From: Amycolatopsis sp. FDAARGOS 1241
GTDB lineage: Bacteria; Actinomycetota; Actinomycetes; Mycobacteriales; Pseudonocardiaceae
Direction: 5' to 3'
DNA length: 64,000 bases
NCBI RefSeq assembly: GCF_016889705.1
Contig: NZ_CP069526.1
Location: 7,902,001 to 7,966,000, forward strand
A program made the position numbers and the translations under genes. A model generated the notes under the pieces. That model was not told the DNA's origin. It worked only from the letters and a program-made list of their open reading frames with translations, and did no database searches. Below are positions 51,707 to 60,332 of this stretch, one piece after another; position 1 is the stretch's first letter; each line of letters opens with the position of its first letter.

Positions 51707-52711
51707 CTACCAGACGCCCTTCTCCGCAGACTCCCACAACCCGAGAACCGCCCGCGCTACGACGTTCGGGCGTTCCATCTGGGCCACGTGCCCGGTTCGG
51801 GGAAGGACGAGCAGCCGGGCGTGTCGGAGCAGCCGGGCGGTGCGCGGCGCGCGCCGTACGGAGATCACCCGGTCGTGCAGGCCCCAGATGACGAGTGTGG
51901 GGATGCTCACCTGCGCTGCGACGGCCCACAGCGACGCCTCACCGACCGCCGACCACCGCCGGAAGATGCCGAACGTGCTGCGTGCCATCGCCGGCGCCGC
52001 CCAGGCCAGCGCGGCGCGGGCGCCGTGCTCCTGCTCCAGCTCGTCGAGCCGCTGCTCCGGGAACCGCCGCGGGTCGTGGAAGCACAGCTTGATGACCTGC
52101 GCCGCGCGTTCCCGGGCCGTCATCGCCGCCAGCCGGCGCCGCACGCGCGAGCCGACCACCGGCAGGTACGCGAACGCCATCATCGGGTCCGACAGCCGCC
52201 GCGGGTCCGGGCGGCGGTCGGGCATCGCCGGCGAGATGAGGGTGAGCGTGCGCACCAGTTCGGGCCGCGTGTGGGCCACGAGCAGCGCGATCGCGCCGCC
52301 CATCGAGTTGCCGAGCAGGTGCACCGGGCCCGCGTCGAGGCCCTCGAGGTACTTCGCCACGACCTGCGCGTGGGCGTCCAGGCTGAAGTCGAACCCAGCG
52401 CCGGGCTCGGAGAACCCGAAGCCGGGCAGGTCGATCGACCGCCCGCTCGCCGTCGGCGACAGCAGGGCCGCGAGATCCGTCCAATTGCTGGACGACCCGC
52501 CGAGCCCGTGGACGTAGACGGCGACGTTACCGTCGGGGCCAGGGGTGCGGCGGACGTTCAGCGCAACACCGCCGACTTCCTCGACCGCGCCGGGCCAGGG
52601 CGGCAGCACCGGCTCGAGCACCGGCAACGGCCGCGTGGACAGCGGCACGTGGGTCACCGCCGGGCGCACCGCCGTCGCGGCGGCCGGGCGGGTCGTGGAT
52701 GTGGTCACCAC
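51707..52711 (-). CDS. Alpha/beta hydrolase
   Basis: A 334-residue serine hydrolase. The oxyanion motif is 'VYVHGLGGSSSNW', the nucleophile elbow 'LLGNSMGGAIALL' (G-N-S-M-G), the acid is in 'VIWGLHDRVIS' and the catalytic histidine in 'PRTGHVAQMERP'. No signal peptide is obvious; a Thr/Ala/Pro-rich N-terminus precedes the domain. Start: GTG at 52711 or the next codon at 52708. It is divergent from a TetR gene 105 bases away. Many esterase, lipase and ring-cleavage hydrolases share these motifs, so the substrate is open. Confidence 0.88.
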   Translation of the reverse strand: MVTTSTTRPAAATAVRPAVTHVPLSTRPLPVLEPVLPPWPGAVEEVGGVALNVRRTPGPDGNVAVYVHGLGGSSSNWTDLAALLSPTASGRSIDLPGFGFSEPGAGFDFSLDAHAQVVAKYLEGLDAGPVHLLGNSMGGAIALLVAHTRPELVRTLTLISPAMPDRRPDPRRLSDPMMAFAYLPVVGSRVRRRLAAMTARERAAQVIKLCFHDPRRFPEQRLDELEQEHGARAALAWAAPAMARSTFGIFRRWSAVGEASLWAVAAQVSIPTLVIWGLHDRVISVRRAPRTARLLRHARLLVLPRTGHVAQMERPNVVARAVLGLWESAEKGVW

Positions 52712-52816
52712 CTCAGGATGCCCGACACTTGGCGGTTCGGGCGTACCGGCGAGTAATCTCAAACCCGCTTCACGCGGTGGTGCGACCGCCCGGCGAAGCC
52801 GTGGACGGGAGGAAGA

Positions 52817-53443
52817 ATGACGGAAATGGCGCGACTGCAGCAACGAGGCGTCCGGTTGCCCCGGACTGAACGACGCGCTCAGCTGCTTGCCGCCGCGCAA
52901 CGCGTCTTCGCCGAAAACGGCTACCACGCCGCGGCCATGGACGAGATCGCCGAAGAGGCGGGCGTCAGCAAGCCCGTGCTGTACCAGCACTTCCCCGGCA
53001 AGCTCGACCTGTACATCGCGTTGCTGGAGAGCCACGTCGACGATCTGGTCGGCCGCGTCAAGGGCGCGCTCGACTCGACGACGGACAACCGCCAGCGCGT
53101 GCCGGCGACCGTCGGTGCCTTCTTCGACTTCGTGAACAACGACGCCGGCGCGTTCCGCATGGTCTTCGAGAGCGACCTGCGCGGCGAGCCGGCCGTGCAG
53201 GAAGCCGTGGACCGCGCGACTTCGGCGAGTGTCGAGGCCATCACGGAAACCATCACTTCGGACGCGGGCCTCGACGAGGACAAGGCGCGCCTGCTGGCCG
53301 TCGGTCTGGTCGGCATGTCGCAGGTCTCCGCGCGGTACTGGCTCCAGCACAGCCAGTCGATCAGCCGCGACGAAGCCGTTGCGCTCACGGCCAACCTGGC
53401 CTGGCGCGGCATCGGTGGCGGCTTCCCGCTCAAAGAGGGCTGA
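52817..53443 (+). CDS. TetR-family transcriptional regulator (Rv3208-like)
   Basis: A 208-residue regulator. The helix-turn-helix covers residues ~20-65 ('RRAQLLAAAQRVFAENGYHA', 'EEAGVSKPVLYQHFPGKLDL'), followed by an all-helical ligand domain ('FFDFVNNDAGAFRMVFESDL'). The ATG is preceded by GGGAGGAAG. It is divergent from an alpha/beta hydrolase and has a second alpha/beta hydrolase directly downstream. The position between the DUF3152 and DUF3107 genes corresponds to Rv3208 in M. tuberculosis. Confidence 0.92.
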   Translation: MTEMARLQQRGVRLPRTERRAQLLAAAQRVFAENGYHAAAMDEIAEEAGVSKPVLYQHFPGKLDLYIALLESHVDDLVGRVKGALDSTTDNRQRVPATVGAFFDFVNNDAGAFRMVFESDLRGEPAVQEAVDRATSASVEAITETITSDAGLDEDKARLLAVGLVGMSQVSARYWLQHSQSISRDEAVALTANLAWRGIGGGFPLKEG

Positions 53444-53444
53444 G

Positions 53445-54131
53445 TTGTCCCCGGTCGTCGTGGCCGTCCCCGGCACGCTCTGCAGTCCGGCGGTCTTCGG
53501 CCCGCTCGCACACGCGTGGCCTGGCGTGGTGCACGCGGTCGACTGGATGACCGCGCCCGGGCCGTGGCGCATCGAGGACGTGGCCGCGCGGATCGCTTCC
53601 CGCATCGACCGGCCGGCGCTGCTGGCCGGGCACTCGACGGGTGGCTGCATCGCGGCGCACCTCGCGGCCACGCGGCCAGAGCTGGTGGCCGGGCTGCTGC
53701 TGGTGAACACCGGCGCCCACATGCGCGGGCACGGCGACGTCGACCGGATCCTCACGACCATCGAGACGGCGTGGGGTCCCCAGCTGCACGCGGCGGTGCT
53801 GGACCGCTCGTTCGCTTCGCCGGTGCCGGACTCGTTCCGCGCCGAACTCCTCGCCTACGCCGCGCGCGTGCCGCGGGCTGCCGCGCTGGAGGTGCTGACG
53901 AGCCAGCGCGACCTCGACCTCACGCCGGCGCTCGCGTCGATCCGCTGCCCGGTGCGGGTGCTGCACGGTGTCCACGACCGCGCGCGCTCACTGGCGGACG
54001 CGCAGTACCTCGCCCGCCACCTGCCGACGGCGGAACTGACCACAGTGGACACCGGGCACACGCCCGTGTGGGAGGACGTGCCGTCGACCGTCGAGGCACT
54101 GGAATCCCTTGTCCCGCAACGGCTTTCCTAA
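53445..54131 (+). CDS. Alpha/beta hydrolase, small
   Basis: A 228-residue alpha/beta hydrolase. The start region 'VVVAVPGTLCSPAVFGPLAH' holds the oxyanion loop, the nucleophile is in 'LLAGHSTGGCIAAHLA' (G-H-S-T-G), the acid in 'VLHGVHDRARSLADA' and the histidine in 'VDTGHTPVWEDVP'. It lies one base after the TetR stop, so it is in the same transcript. I use the TTG at 53445, which has AGAGGG upstream; a GTG at 53460 is an alternative. Its stop overlaps the convergent hydrolase gene. Confidence 0.87.
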   Translation: MSPVVVAVPGTLCSPAVFGPLAHAWPGVVHAVDWMTAPGPWRIEDVAARIASRIDRPALLAGHSTGGCIAAHLAATRPELVAGLLLVNTGAHMRGHGDVDRILTTIETAWGPQLHAAVLDRSFASPVPDSFRAELLAYAARVPRAAALEVLTSQRDLDLTPALASIRCPVRVLHGVHDRARSLADAQYLARHLPTAELTTVDTGHTPVWEDVPSTVEALESLVPQRLS

Positions 54132-55036
54132 CGTACGGCCACCCGCAGCAGCGCGCCGATCCGCGCGGCCACCTCACCCGCGCGTTCCTGCGGCAGCATG
54201 TGGCCGGCGCCGGGGTAGCGGACGAACTCGGCGTCGGGCAGCTCTTCGGCGATGACCTTCGCGTGCGGGAGCGGGCACAGCCGGTCCTTCTCCCCCACCA
54301 GCACCACACCCGGCACGGTGCGCAAGGCCCGCAACGCCAAGCGGCAGTCGTGCACGGAGATCGCGTCCTGGAACTCGCCGACCGAAGCCGGGTGCGCGCA
54401 CAGCAACTGGTCGGCGACGCTCCGGACGTCGGCCCGCCGCGGTTTGTCCCCGAACACCAGGAACCGCGCACCGCAGCGCACCATCGCCGGGTTCAGCGGC
54501 AGCCGCTCGCCCCCGCGGTGGGCCAGCGCTTTCGCCAGCTTCCGCTCGAACCGCGCGCACATCGAGCCGGCGAGCCCCGGCAGGCCCAGCGTGATCCGGT
54601 CCATCCGGCCCGACGACGTGGCCACGAACGCAACGCCACGCACACGCTCTTCCACCAGTCGCGGATGCCGTTCGGCGAGCGCCATGATCGTCATCCCGCC
54701 CATCGAATGCCCCGCCAGGACAACGGGTCCGGTGGGTACCCGGTCTGCGATGAGCTCCGCGAGGTCGTCCGCGAGGCGCGGGATCGTCGCCGTCCCGCGT
54801 CGAGCCGGCGACGATCCCCCGTGGCCGCGCAGGTCGTAGCGCACGACGCGCGGGCCGGGTCCCAGGTGCTCCAGCACGCCGTCCCACGTGCGGTGGTCCT
54901 GCGTCCAGCCGTGCACCAGCACGAGCGTCACCGGCGCGTCGGCAGGACCTTGTGATTCCACGTGCAGCGCGGCACCGTCGCCGGCGACGAACCGGTGCTC
55001 CCGCGAGGGGTGCCGGCGCCGTTCGAGCGTGGTCAC
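54128..55036 (-). CDS. Alpha/beta hydrolase in operon with di-iron oxygenase
   Basis: A 302-residue alpha/beta hydrolase. Landmarks: 'TLVLVHGWTQDHRTWDGVLE', 'VVRYDLRGHGGSS', nucleophile 'VLAGHSMGGMTIMAL' (G-H-S-M-G), acid in 'VLVGEKDRLCPLP', histidine in 'YPGAGHMLPQERA'. The GTG start overlaps the stop of the AurF-like gene (GTGA), so the two enzymes are made together and probably act on the same compound, oxidation followed by ester, lactone or thioester hydrolysis. This order is inference. Confidence 0.9.
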   Translation of the reverse strand: MTTLERRRHPSREHRFVAGDGAALHVESQGPADAPVTLVLVHGWTQDHRTWDGVLEHLGPGPRVVRYDLRGHGGSSPARRGTATIPRLADDLAELIADRVPTGPVVLAGHSMGGMTIMALAERHPRLVEERVRGVAFVATSSGRMDRITLGLPGLAGSMCARFERKLAKALAHRGGERLPLNPAMVRCGARFLVFGDKPRRADVRSVADQLLCAHPASVGEFQDAISVHDCRLALRALRTVPGVVLVGEKDRLCPLPHAKVIAEELPDAEFVRYPGAGHMLPQERAGEVAARIGALLRVAVR

Positions 55037-55941
55037 TTGCCCTCCGGCATGAGGAACGACTTCTTCCAGAAATACCGTCCCGGCAGCCCGACCAGACCGG
55101 ACTCGCGCAGGAACGGCATGATCTTCTCCCCGGCCCACGCGATCGTGGCGCGCCAGTGCGGATTGTTCAGCGCCGCTTCGACACCCTCGCGCGGGCGGAT
55201 GCCGACGGCCTTGTACACGTTGGGGTTGATGAACGCGCGCGTCACGAAGTACGAGATCAGCGCGAGGATGAACTGCTGGTAGGCGATCTCGTGCTTGCCC
55301 AGCTCGGCCATCCCGCGCGTAACCTCTTCGCGGGCGAAGGTCACGTGCCGCGCTTCTTCGAGCACGTGGATGCGGTTGACCATGCGCACCAGCGGCTGCA
55401 CGTTCTCGTCCACCATCTGCTCGCGCTGCAAGCGGTCCAGCACCTCCTCAGCCACCAGGATCGCGCCGTAACGCGCCGGGCCGTAGGAGATGGTGGGCAT
55501 GAGCTTCGCGAACTTGCGCAGCGCCGGCACCGGGCCGTAGGCGGGGCAGCCGATGCGCGCGGCCATGCGCGCGAACATCGTGGAGTGGCGGCACTCGTCG
55601 GCGATCTCGGTGAGCGCGAACTGCGCGTGCGAGCTCGTCGGGTCCTCGTCGTAGACCTCCTTGAGCAGCATCTGCATCAGGAGGATCTCGAACCACAGGC
55701 CGGTCGTGGCGACGCTCGCGACCTCGTGCTTGCCGAGCTCGATGCGCTGCTCGGGCGTGAGCTCGTCCCACAGCTTCGTGCCGTAGAGCGACGAGCGCTC
55801 CGGGAGGATGTAGGTCTTGCCTTCGACGAGCGGCGCGTCCCAGTCGATGTCGACGTCGGGGTCGTAGAACTTGTTCGCCGAGGACTTGAGCAGCCGGTCG
55901 GCGGTCTTCTCCCGGTCGGTCTCCTTGAGCGTCCGCGTCAT
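55033..55941 (-). CDS. AurF-like di-iron oxygenase
   Basis: A 302-residue four-helix-bundle di-iron protein of the AurF (p-aminobenzoate N-oxygenase) family. Candidate metal-ligand motifs are E-x-x-H in 'EIADECRHSTMFARM' and 'HVLEEARHVTFAREE', with further carboxylates in 'GLWFEILLMQMLLKEVYDED' and 'VAEEVLDRLQRE'. Some AurF relatives hydroxylate amines; others act on fatty acyl or aromatic substrates. The ATG at 55941 lies 76 bases from the divergent TetR start, with a double palindrome between, so the TetR protein very likely represses it. Confidence 0.87.
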   Translation of the reverse strand: MTRTLKETDREKTADRLLKSSANKFYDPDVDIDWDAPLVEGKTYILPERSSLYGTKLWDELTPEQRIELGKHEVASVATTGLWFEILLMQMLLKEVYDEDPTSSHAQFALTEIADECRHSTMFARMAARIGCPAYGPVPALRKFAKLMPTISYGPARYGAILVAEEVLDRLQREQMVDENVQPLVRMVNRIHVLEEARHVTFAREEVTRGMAELGKHEIAYQQFILALISYFVTRAFINPNVYKAVGIRPREGVEAALNNPHWRATIAWAGEKIMPFLRESGLVGLPGRYFWKKSFLMPEGK

Positions 55942-55981
55942 CGCTCGCCCCTTCCTGCACTTCGTCTTGAGCTGAAACCCA

Positions 55982-56017
55982 TAACTGTTACCACAGGTAA
56001 CAGTTACCTCTGGTAGC
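55982..56017. promoter_or_regulatory. Tandem TetR operator boxes between aurF-like and TetR genes
   Basis: Two 15-base boxes of the form GTTACC-N3-GGTARC lie one base apart (55987-56001 and 56003-56017). The first is the centre of an 11-base perfect inverted repeat, TAACTGTTACC-ACA-GGTAACAGTTA (55982-56006), and the junction itself forms GGTAAC-A-GTTACC. The second box ends immediately before the TetR ATG at 56018. Such spacing (16 bases) would let two dimers bind cooperatively and block both divergent promoters. Confidence 0.75.
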
Positions 56018-56779
56018 ATGACCGCCGTGATCGAACGTGTCAAGCGCTCCGGCAAGCAGGCCGTGACGGAGGCCGCGACGGGTGATGCCCGGCGGGACCG
56101 GTGGCGCAAGCACCGCATCGCGCGGCGCGCGGAGTTCGTGGAGGCCGCGCTGCGGGCGCTCGACACACACGGGCCGGACCTGGGCATGGAGGACGTCGCG
56201 GCGGAGGCCGGCGTCACGAAACCCGTGCTGTACCGGCACTTCGAGGACAAGGCCGACCTGTACGTGGCGCTCGGCCGGCGCGGCACGGAGATCCTCTTCG
56301 AGCGGCTGATCCCGGCGATCAACGCGGAGCTCGCGCCCGTGCCGCGGATCCGGATGGCGCTCGATGCGTTCTTCACCGTGATCGAGGAGCACCCGAACCT
56401 GTACCGCCTGCTCGCGCACGGGGGCCTGCAGGAGAAGGTGGTGGACTCCGACGTCGTCGCGGAGGACAAGGAGGTCATCGCGACCGCGCTGACCGCGCTG
56501 CTCGGCGACTACATGCGGATGTTCACCATGGATTCGGGTGCCGCGGAACCGTGGGCACACGGGATCGTCGGCATGGTCCAGAGCACCGGCGAGTGGTGGC
56601 TCGACCGCCGGTCCATGAGCCGCGACTCCGTGGTCGAGTACCTCACACAGATCATCTGGGCGGCGATCGACGGGCTGACGCGCCAGCACGGCGTGGTCAT
56701 CGACCCGAACCTGCCGCTGGAGGAGAACAAGGTCGTGAAGCTCGGCCGCAGCAAAGCGGCCGAGTCCGGCGCGGGTTGA
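56018..56779 (+). CDS. TetR-family transcriptional regulator
   Basis: A 253-residue repressor. A basic N-terminal extension ('ERVKRSGKQAVTEAATGDAR', then 'RDRWRKHRIARRAEFVEAAL') leads into the helix-turn-helix ('VAAEAGVTKPVLYRHFEDKA', ~residues 61-80). The large C-terminal ligand domain ('HGIVGMVQSTGEWWLDRRSM') suggests a bulky, perhaps lipid-like, ligand as in fatty-acid and steroid-responsive TetR proteins. It is divergent from the AurF-like gene across two tandem operator boxes and should control both itself and the oxygenase/hydrolase pair. Confidence 0.93.
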   Translation: MTAVIERVKRSGKQAVTEAATGDARRDRWRKHRIARRAEFVEAALRALDTHGPDLGMEDVAAEAGVTKPVLYRHFEDKADLYVALGRRGTEILFERLIPAINAELAPVPRIRMALDAFFTVIEEHPNLYRLLAHGGLQEKVVDSDVVAEDKEVIATALTALLGDYMRMFTMDSGAAEPWAHGIVGMVQSTGEWWLDRRSMSRDSVVEYLTQIIWAAIDGLTRQHGVVIDPNLPLEENKVVKLGRSKAAESGAG

Positions 56780-56820
56780 GTTTCGACGTTTCCGACCGTT
56801 GCGACCAGGGAGGACCTCTG

Positions 56821-57147
56821 ATGAGCGAGCACGACGAAGACGGCTACGCGGGCCCCGCGACGCTCGTCGTCGACGACGCGGAGCTGGCGGTCGAAGTCGA
56901 CCTGCGCGGCTACTTCCAGCCCATCGACGGCTACTACCACTGGTACGGGCGCGTCGCGGTGTCCCCGGAGCTGGCTTCGGCGGTCGGCGGGCGCAAGAAG
57001 CCCTGCACGATCCGGGTGGGCGCTCTCACGGCCTCCGGTCAACTGTCCGATCCGGACCCGTGGGGCCGCTACCGGATCACGGGCACGTCGACCCCGCCGT
57101 TCTCCGTGCCCAAGACCCTGGCCGAGGTCGAAGCGGCGACTGCCTGA
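56821..57147 (+). CDS. DUF4873 domain protein
   Basis: A 108-residue soluble protein of the DUF4873 family ('DGYAGPATLVVDDAELAVEV', 'YFQPIDGYYHWYGRVAV', 'PWGRYRITGTSTPPFSVPKT'). In other actinobacteria this domain is found alone or fused to flavin monooxygenases. A GGAGG site precedes the ATG. It lies 41 bases after the TetR gene on the same strand, so it may be co-transcribed with it and be a third member of the AurF/hydrolase module. A bidirectional hairpin follows. Confidence 0.8.
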   Translation: MSEHDEDGYAGPATLVVDDAELAVEVDLRGYFQPIDGYYHWYGRVAVSPELASAVGGRKKPCTIRVGALTASGQLSDPDPWGRYRITGTSTPPFSVPKTLAEVEAATA

Positions 57148-57183
57148 GTTCTTCGGGGCGCTGACCTGACGGTGTGGAACGCG

Positions 57184-57220
57184 AACGGGCCGCTCCGGGG
57201 GATCCCCGGGGCGGCCCGTT
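57184..57220. terminator. Bidirectional hairpin terminator
   Basis: AACGGGCCGCTCCGGGG (from 57184) pairs with CCCCGGGGCGGCCCGTT (to 57220) with a single mismatch and a very short loop. It sits between the convergent DUF4873 and DUF3107 genes and can end both transcripts. Confidence 0.75.
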
Positions 57221-57233
57221 CGGCGAGCGAGCG

Positions 57234-57464
57234 TCAGGCGCCGACGCCGAAGCCGACCTTGCGCACGTCCGACGGCGCGATCTCGACGTACGCGATCCGG
57301 TCGGCCGGGACGATGTACTTGCGGCCCTTGTCGTCGTTGAGGCGGAAGAGCCCGTCACCGGCGTTGAGGGCCTCGCTGACCAGTTTCTCCACCTCGTCGG
57401 CGGTCTGGCCGCTGGACACCACCAGCTCGCGCGGCGTGTCCTTGATGCCGATCTTGACCTCCAC
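57234..57464 (-). CDS. DUF3107 protein (TB9.4-like)
   Basis: A 76-residue acidic protein of the DUF3107 family, the counterpart of Rv3208A/TB9.4. It starts with a GTG (first residues MEVKIGIKDTPRELVV) after a good GGAGG site and ends 'APSDVRKVGFGVGA'. The middle 'FRLNDDKGRKYIVPADRIAY' reads like a small beta-rich fold. It is highly conserved in actinobacteria and has no established function. Confidence 0.92.
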   Translation of the reverse strand: MEVKIGIKDTPRELVVSSGQTADEVEKLVSEALNAGDGLFRLNDDKGRKYIVPADRIAYVEIAPSDVRKVGFGVGA

Positions 57465-57561
57465 GTGGGACCTCCGCTGGAAATTCGTTGTGACTACGCC
57501 CGGCAAGGCTAGCCGAAGCTCCGCGCTGCGGTGTCGCGCCACCGCGTGGTGAACGCGCACC

Positions 57562-58215
57562 TCAGCCCAGCCCGAGCGCCTGCATGCGCTTTGTGTGCCC
57601 CTGCTGCAACCGCCGGAACAAGGCACCGATTCCCGACAGGTCGCCCGACCCCGCGACGATGAGTTCGGCCAGGCCATCGCGTTCCGCGACCACGTACTGG
57701 GCCTGCGTCAGGGCCTCGCCGAGCAGCCGGCGGCCCCACAGGGCGAGCTTGTCGCGCGTCTTCGGGTCGGCCTTGATGCCCGCGGCGACTTCGCGCTCGG
57801 CGAACGCGGAATGACCCGTGTCGGCGAGGACGGTGAGCACCAGGTCCTTGGTCTCGGAGTCGAGCCAGCTCGCGATCTCGCGGTACAGGTCCGCCGCCAG
57901 CCCGTCGCCGACATACGCCTTGACCAGGGATTCCAGCCACGACTTGGGCCGCGTGGAGGCGTGCCAGGCGTCGACTTGGGCGACGAAGGGACGCATCGCG
58001 TCGTCGACCGACACGCCGTGGGCGGCCAGGTGGGCCGACAGCAGGTCGAAGTGACCGATCTCCGCCGCGGCCATCGAGGCGAGCGCGGCGCGCCCGGCGA
58101 GCGTCGGCGCGCTGCGGGCGTCCTCGGCCATCCGGTCGAAGGCCGAGAGCTCGAGGTAGGCGATCACGCCGAGCAGGTCGACGACGCCTTCGGTGATCTC
58201 TTTCGGGTCGGTCAC
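57562..58215 (-). CDS. Ferritin-like fold protein (Rv3210c-like)
   Basis: A 217-residue helical protein of the ferritin-like fold. '[20 protein letters not shown]' and '[20 protein letters not shown]' supply an E...ExxH-like arrangement, and '[20 protein letters not shown]' followed by '[12 protein letters not shown]' may supply the second half of a di-metal site. Related actinobacterial proteins are annotated as ferritin-like or tRNA-(MS[2]io[6]A)-hydroxylase-like; which applies is not clear. GTG start at 58215. It is divergent from the DEAD-box helicase, as in M. tuberculosis (Rv3210c/rhlE). Confidence 0.83.
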   Translation of the reverse strand: MTDPKEITEGVVDLLGVIAYLELSAFDRMAEDARSAPTLAGRAALASMAAAEIGHFDLLSAHLAAHGVSVDDAMRPFVAQVDAWHASTRPKSWLESLVKAYVGDGLAADLYREIASWLDSETKDLVLTVLADTGHSAFAEREVAAGIKADPKTRDKLALWGRRLLGEALTQAQYVVAERDGLAELIVAGSGDLSGIGALFRRLQQGHTKRMQALGLG

Positions 58216-58508
58216 GGCGACGAGGGTATCGCCGAACCCGTGGTCGACGTCGTGAAGAGACCGATCCCACGCCGCACCGTCGCGCCCGGTAGTGTTGAAA
58301 AACTCCTGACCAGGTACACTGCGGGAGAGATCGATAAAGCTTCCGCACGCCGTCTGGCTGCGGGAACACAGGCGGGCGACCGGTGCCACCAGGGCGGCCG
58401 GGGTTCGCCGAAATTGTGCGTGCACGCCTCCAGCGGCATTCCCGGGAGGGCGGCTGCGGCGCCGAGTGGAACCCACGGTGCCCGCCAGATCCCCCGGTCG
58501 AGTGTCGA
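58216..58508. promoter_or_regulatory. Divergent regulatory region, ferritin-like gene / DEAD-box helicase
   Basis: This 293-base gap holds no gene I can support. A less GC-rich patch at 58291-58345 includes TTGAAA (58295-58300) and TACACT (58315-58320), 14 bases apart, shorter than an ideal spacer, and later ATCGATAAAGC. If transcription of the helicase starts here, its mRNA has a leader of roughly 180 bases. DEAD-box helicase genes often have long regulated leaders, but no specific structure was identified. Confidence 0.35.
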
Positions 58509-60296
58509 GTGACAACCGGCCTGTGCGCGCTGGTCACGAGAGAGGCGATCACCCTGACCGCAGAACAGTCCACAACCGAAGAGACCACCGCCGCAGTCGC
58601 GCTGGAGCACAGCGAAACCGGCCCGGCTGCGCTCGACACCTCGCACCCGCTCCAGGCGGGCGCACCGGTGACGGAGGAGTCGCCGACCTTCGAGTCGTTC
58701 GGCGTCAAGCCGGAGATCGTGAAGGCGCTGGCCGAGGCCGGCATCGAGCGGACGTTCGCCATCCAGGCGCTCACATTGCCCCTGGCCATGGCGGGCGACG
58801 ACCTGATCGGCCAGGCCCGCACCGGCATGGGCAAGACGCTGGGCTTCGGCGTCCCGCTCCTGCACCGGCTGCAGGTCCCCGGCGACGGCACCCCGCAGGT
58901 GCTGGTCGTCGTGCCGACGCGCGAGCTGTGCATCCAGGTCGCGAACGACCTGAAGGGTGCCGGCAAGCACCTCGGCATCCGCACGCTCGCCATCTACGGT
59001 GGGCGCCCGTACGAGCCGCAGATCGAGGCGCTGCGCAAGGGCGTCGACGTCGTCATCGGCACGCCGGGCCGCCTGCTCGACCTGGCCGAGCAGCAGCACC
59101 TCGTGCTGGGCAAGGTCCGCGGGCTCGTGCTCGACGAGGCCGACGAGATGCTCGACCTGGGCTTCCTGCCCGACATCGAGCGCATCCTGCGGATGGTGCC
59201 CGACGAGCGCCAGACCATGCTGTTCTCCGCGACGATGCCGGGCCCGATCATCACGCTGGCCCGCACGTTCCTGCGCCGGCCCACGCACATCCGCGCCGAG
59301 GAGAACGACGCCGGCGCCGTCCACGAGCGCACCACGCAGTTCGTCTACCGCGCGCACTCGATGGACAAGCCCGAGGTCATCGCCCGGATCCTGCAGGCCG
59401 AGGGCCGTGGGCTCACGATGATCTTCAGCCGCACCAAGCGCACCGCGCAGAAGGTGGCCGACGACCTGGTGGAGCGCGGGTTCGCGGCCGCCGCCGTCCA
59501 CGGTGACCTGGGTCAGGGCGCCCGCGAGCAGGCGCTGCGCGCGTTCCGCTCGGGCAAGGTCGACGTGCTGGTGGCCACCGACGTCGCGGCCCGTGGCATC
59601 GACATCGACGATGTCACGCACGTCATCAACTACCAGTGCCCCGAGGACGAGAAGACCTACGTCCACCGCATCGGCCGCACCGGGCGGGCGGGTCGGACCG
59701 GGGTCGCGGTCACGCTCGTCGACTGGGACGAGGAACCGCGCTGGAAGCTGATCTCCGACACGCTGGGGCTGGACAAGCCGGAGCCGGTGGAGACGTACTC
59801 GTCATCGCCGCACCTGTTCAGCGACCTCGGCATCGCGGAGGGCACCACCGGCCGGCTGCCGCTCGCGAAGCGCACGCGCGCCGGGCTGGCCGCCGAGGAG
59901 GAAGAGGACCTGGGCGGCAAGCGCCGCGGCCGTCGTGGCTCCGGCTCCGGCTCCGGTTCGGGCTCCGGTCAGGACGACGCGCCGCGCAAGCGTTCGCGGA
60001 CCCCGCGCAAGCGCACCCGCGGTGGTGCGCGCTCGGCCGCCGCGATCGAGGCGGCGGATGCCGCTGCCGCCGCGTCGTCCCCGTCCGAGTCCGCACCGGC
60101 CGGCGAGGAGCAGCCGCGGTCGCGGTCGCGCCGCCGCACCCGTGGCGGCGGTGGCGAGTCGACCGGTCCCGCCGGCGCAGCGTCCGCGACCGCGTCCGCA
60201 CCGGGCGAATCCGGTGAAACGGGCGAGCGTCCGGCGCGTCGGCGCCGTCGTCGCCGCCCCTCCGCGACGTCTGATACACCTGCGTCGGCAGACTGA
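58509..60296 (+). CDS. rhlE: DEAD-box ATP-dependent RNA helicase
   Basis: A ~595-residue RNA helicase. The Q-motif region is '[20 protein letters not shown]' then '[11 protein letters not shown]', motif I '[11 protein letters not shown]', motif II '[16 protein letters not shown]', motif III 'LFSATMP', motif VI '[11 protein letters not shown]'. A ~150-residue C-terminal tail is rich in Gly-Ser repeats and Arg/Lys clusters ('[14 protein letters not shown]', '[13 protein letters not shown]') and should bind RNA. I use GTG 58509 as the nearest conventional in-frame start; a CTG at 58554 preceded by GAGAGGCGATC would give a shorter N-terminus. The homologue Rv3211 is named rhlE and has the same neighbours. 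Confidence 0.93.
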   Translation: MTTGLCALVTREAITLTAEQSTTEETTAAVALEHSETGPAALDTSHPLQAGAPVTEESPTFESFGVKPEIVKALAEAGIERTFAIQALTLPLAMAGDDLIGQARTGMGKTLGFGVPLLHRLQVPGDGTPQVLVVVPTRELCIQVANDLKGAGKHLGIRTLAIYGGRPYEPQIEALRKGVDVVIGTPGRLLDLAEQQHLVLGKVRGLVLDEADEMLDLGFLPDIERILRMVPDERQTMLFSATMPGPIITLARTFLRRPTHIRAEENDAGAVHERTTQFVYRAHSMDKPEVIARILQAEGRGLTMIFSRTKRTAQKVADDLVERGFAAAAVHGDLGQGAREQALRAFRSGKVDVLVATDVAARGIDIDDVTHVINYQCPEDEKTYVHRIGRTGRAGRTGVAVTLVDWDEEPRWKLISDTLGLDKPEPVETYSSSPHLFSDLGIAEGTTGRLPLAKRTRAGLAAEEEEDLGGKRRGRRGSGSGSGSGSGQDDAPRKRSRTPRKRTRGGARSAAAIEAADAAAAASSPSESAPAGEEQPRSRSRRRTRGGGGESTGPAGAASATASAPGESGETGERPARRRRRRRPSATSDTPASAD

Positions 60297-60332
60297 GCGG
60301 ACCAGCGGAGCCGACGGGCGGGAGTCAGGTAC

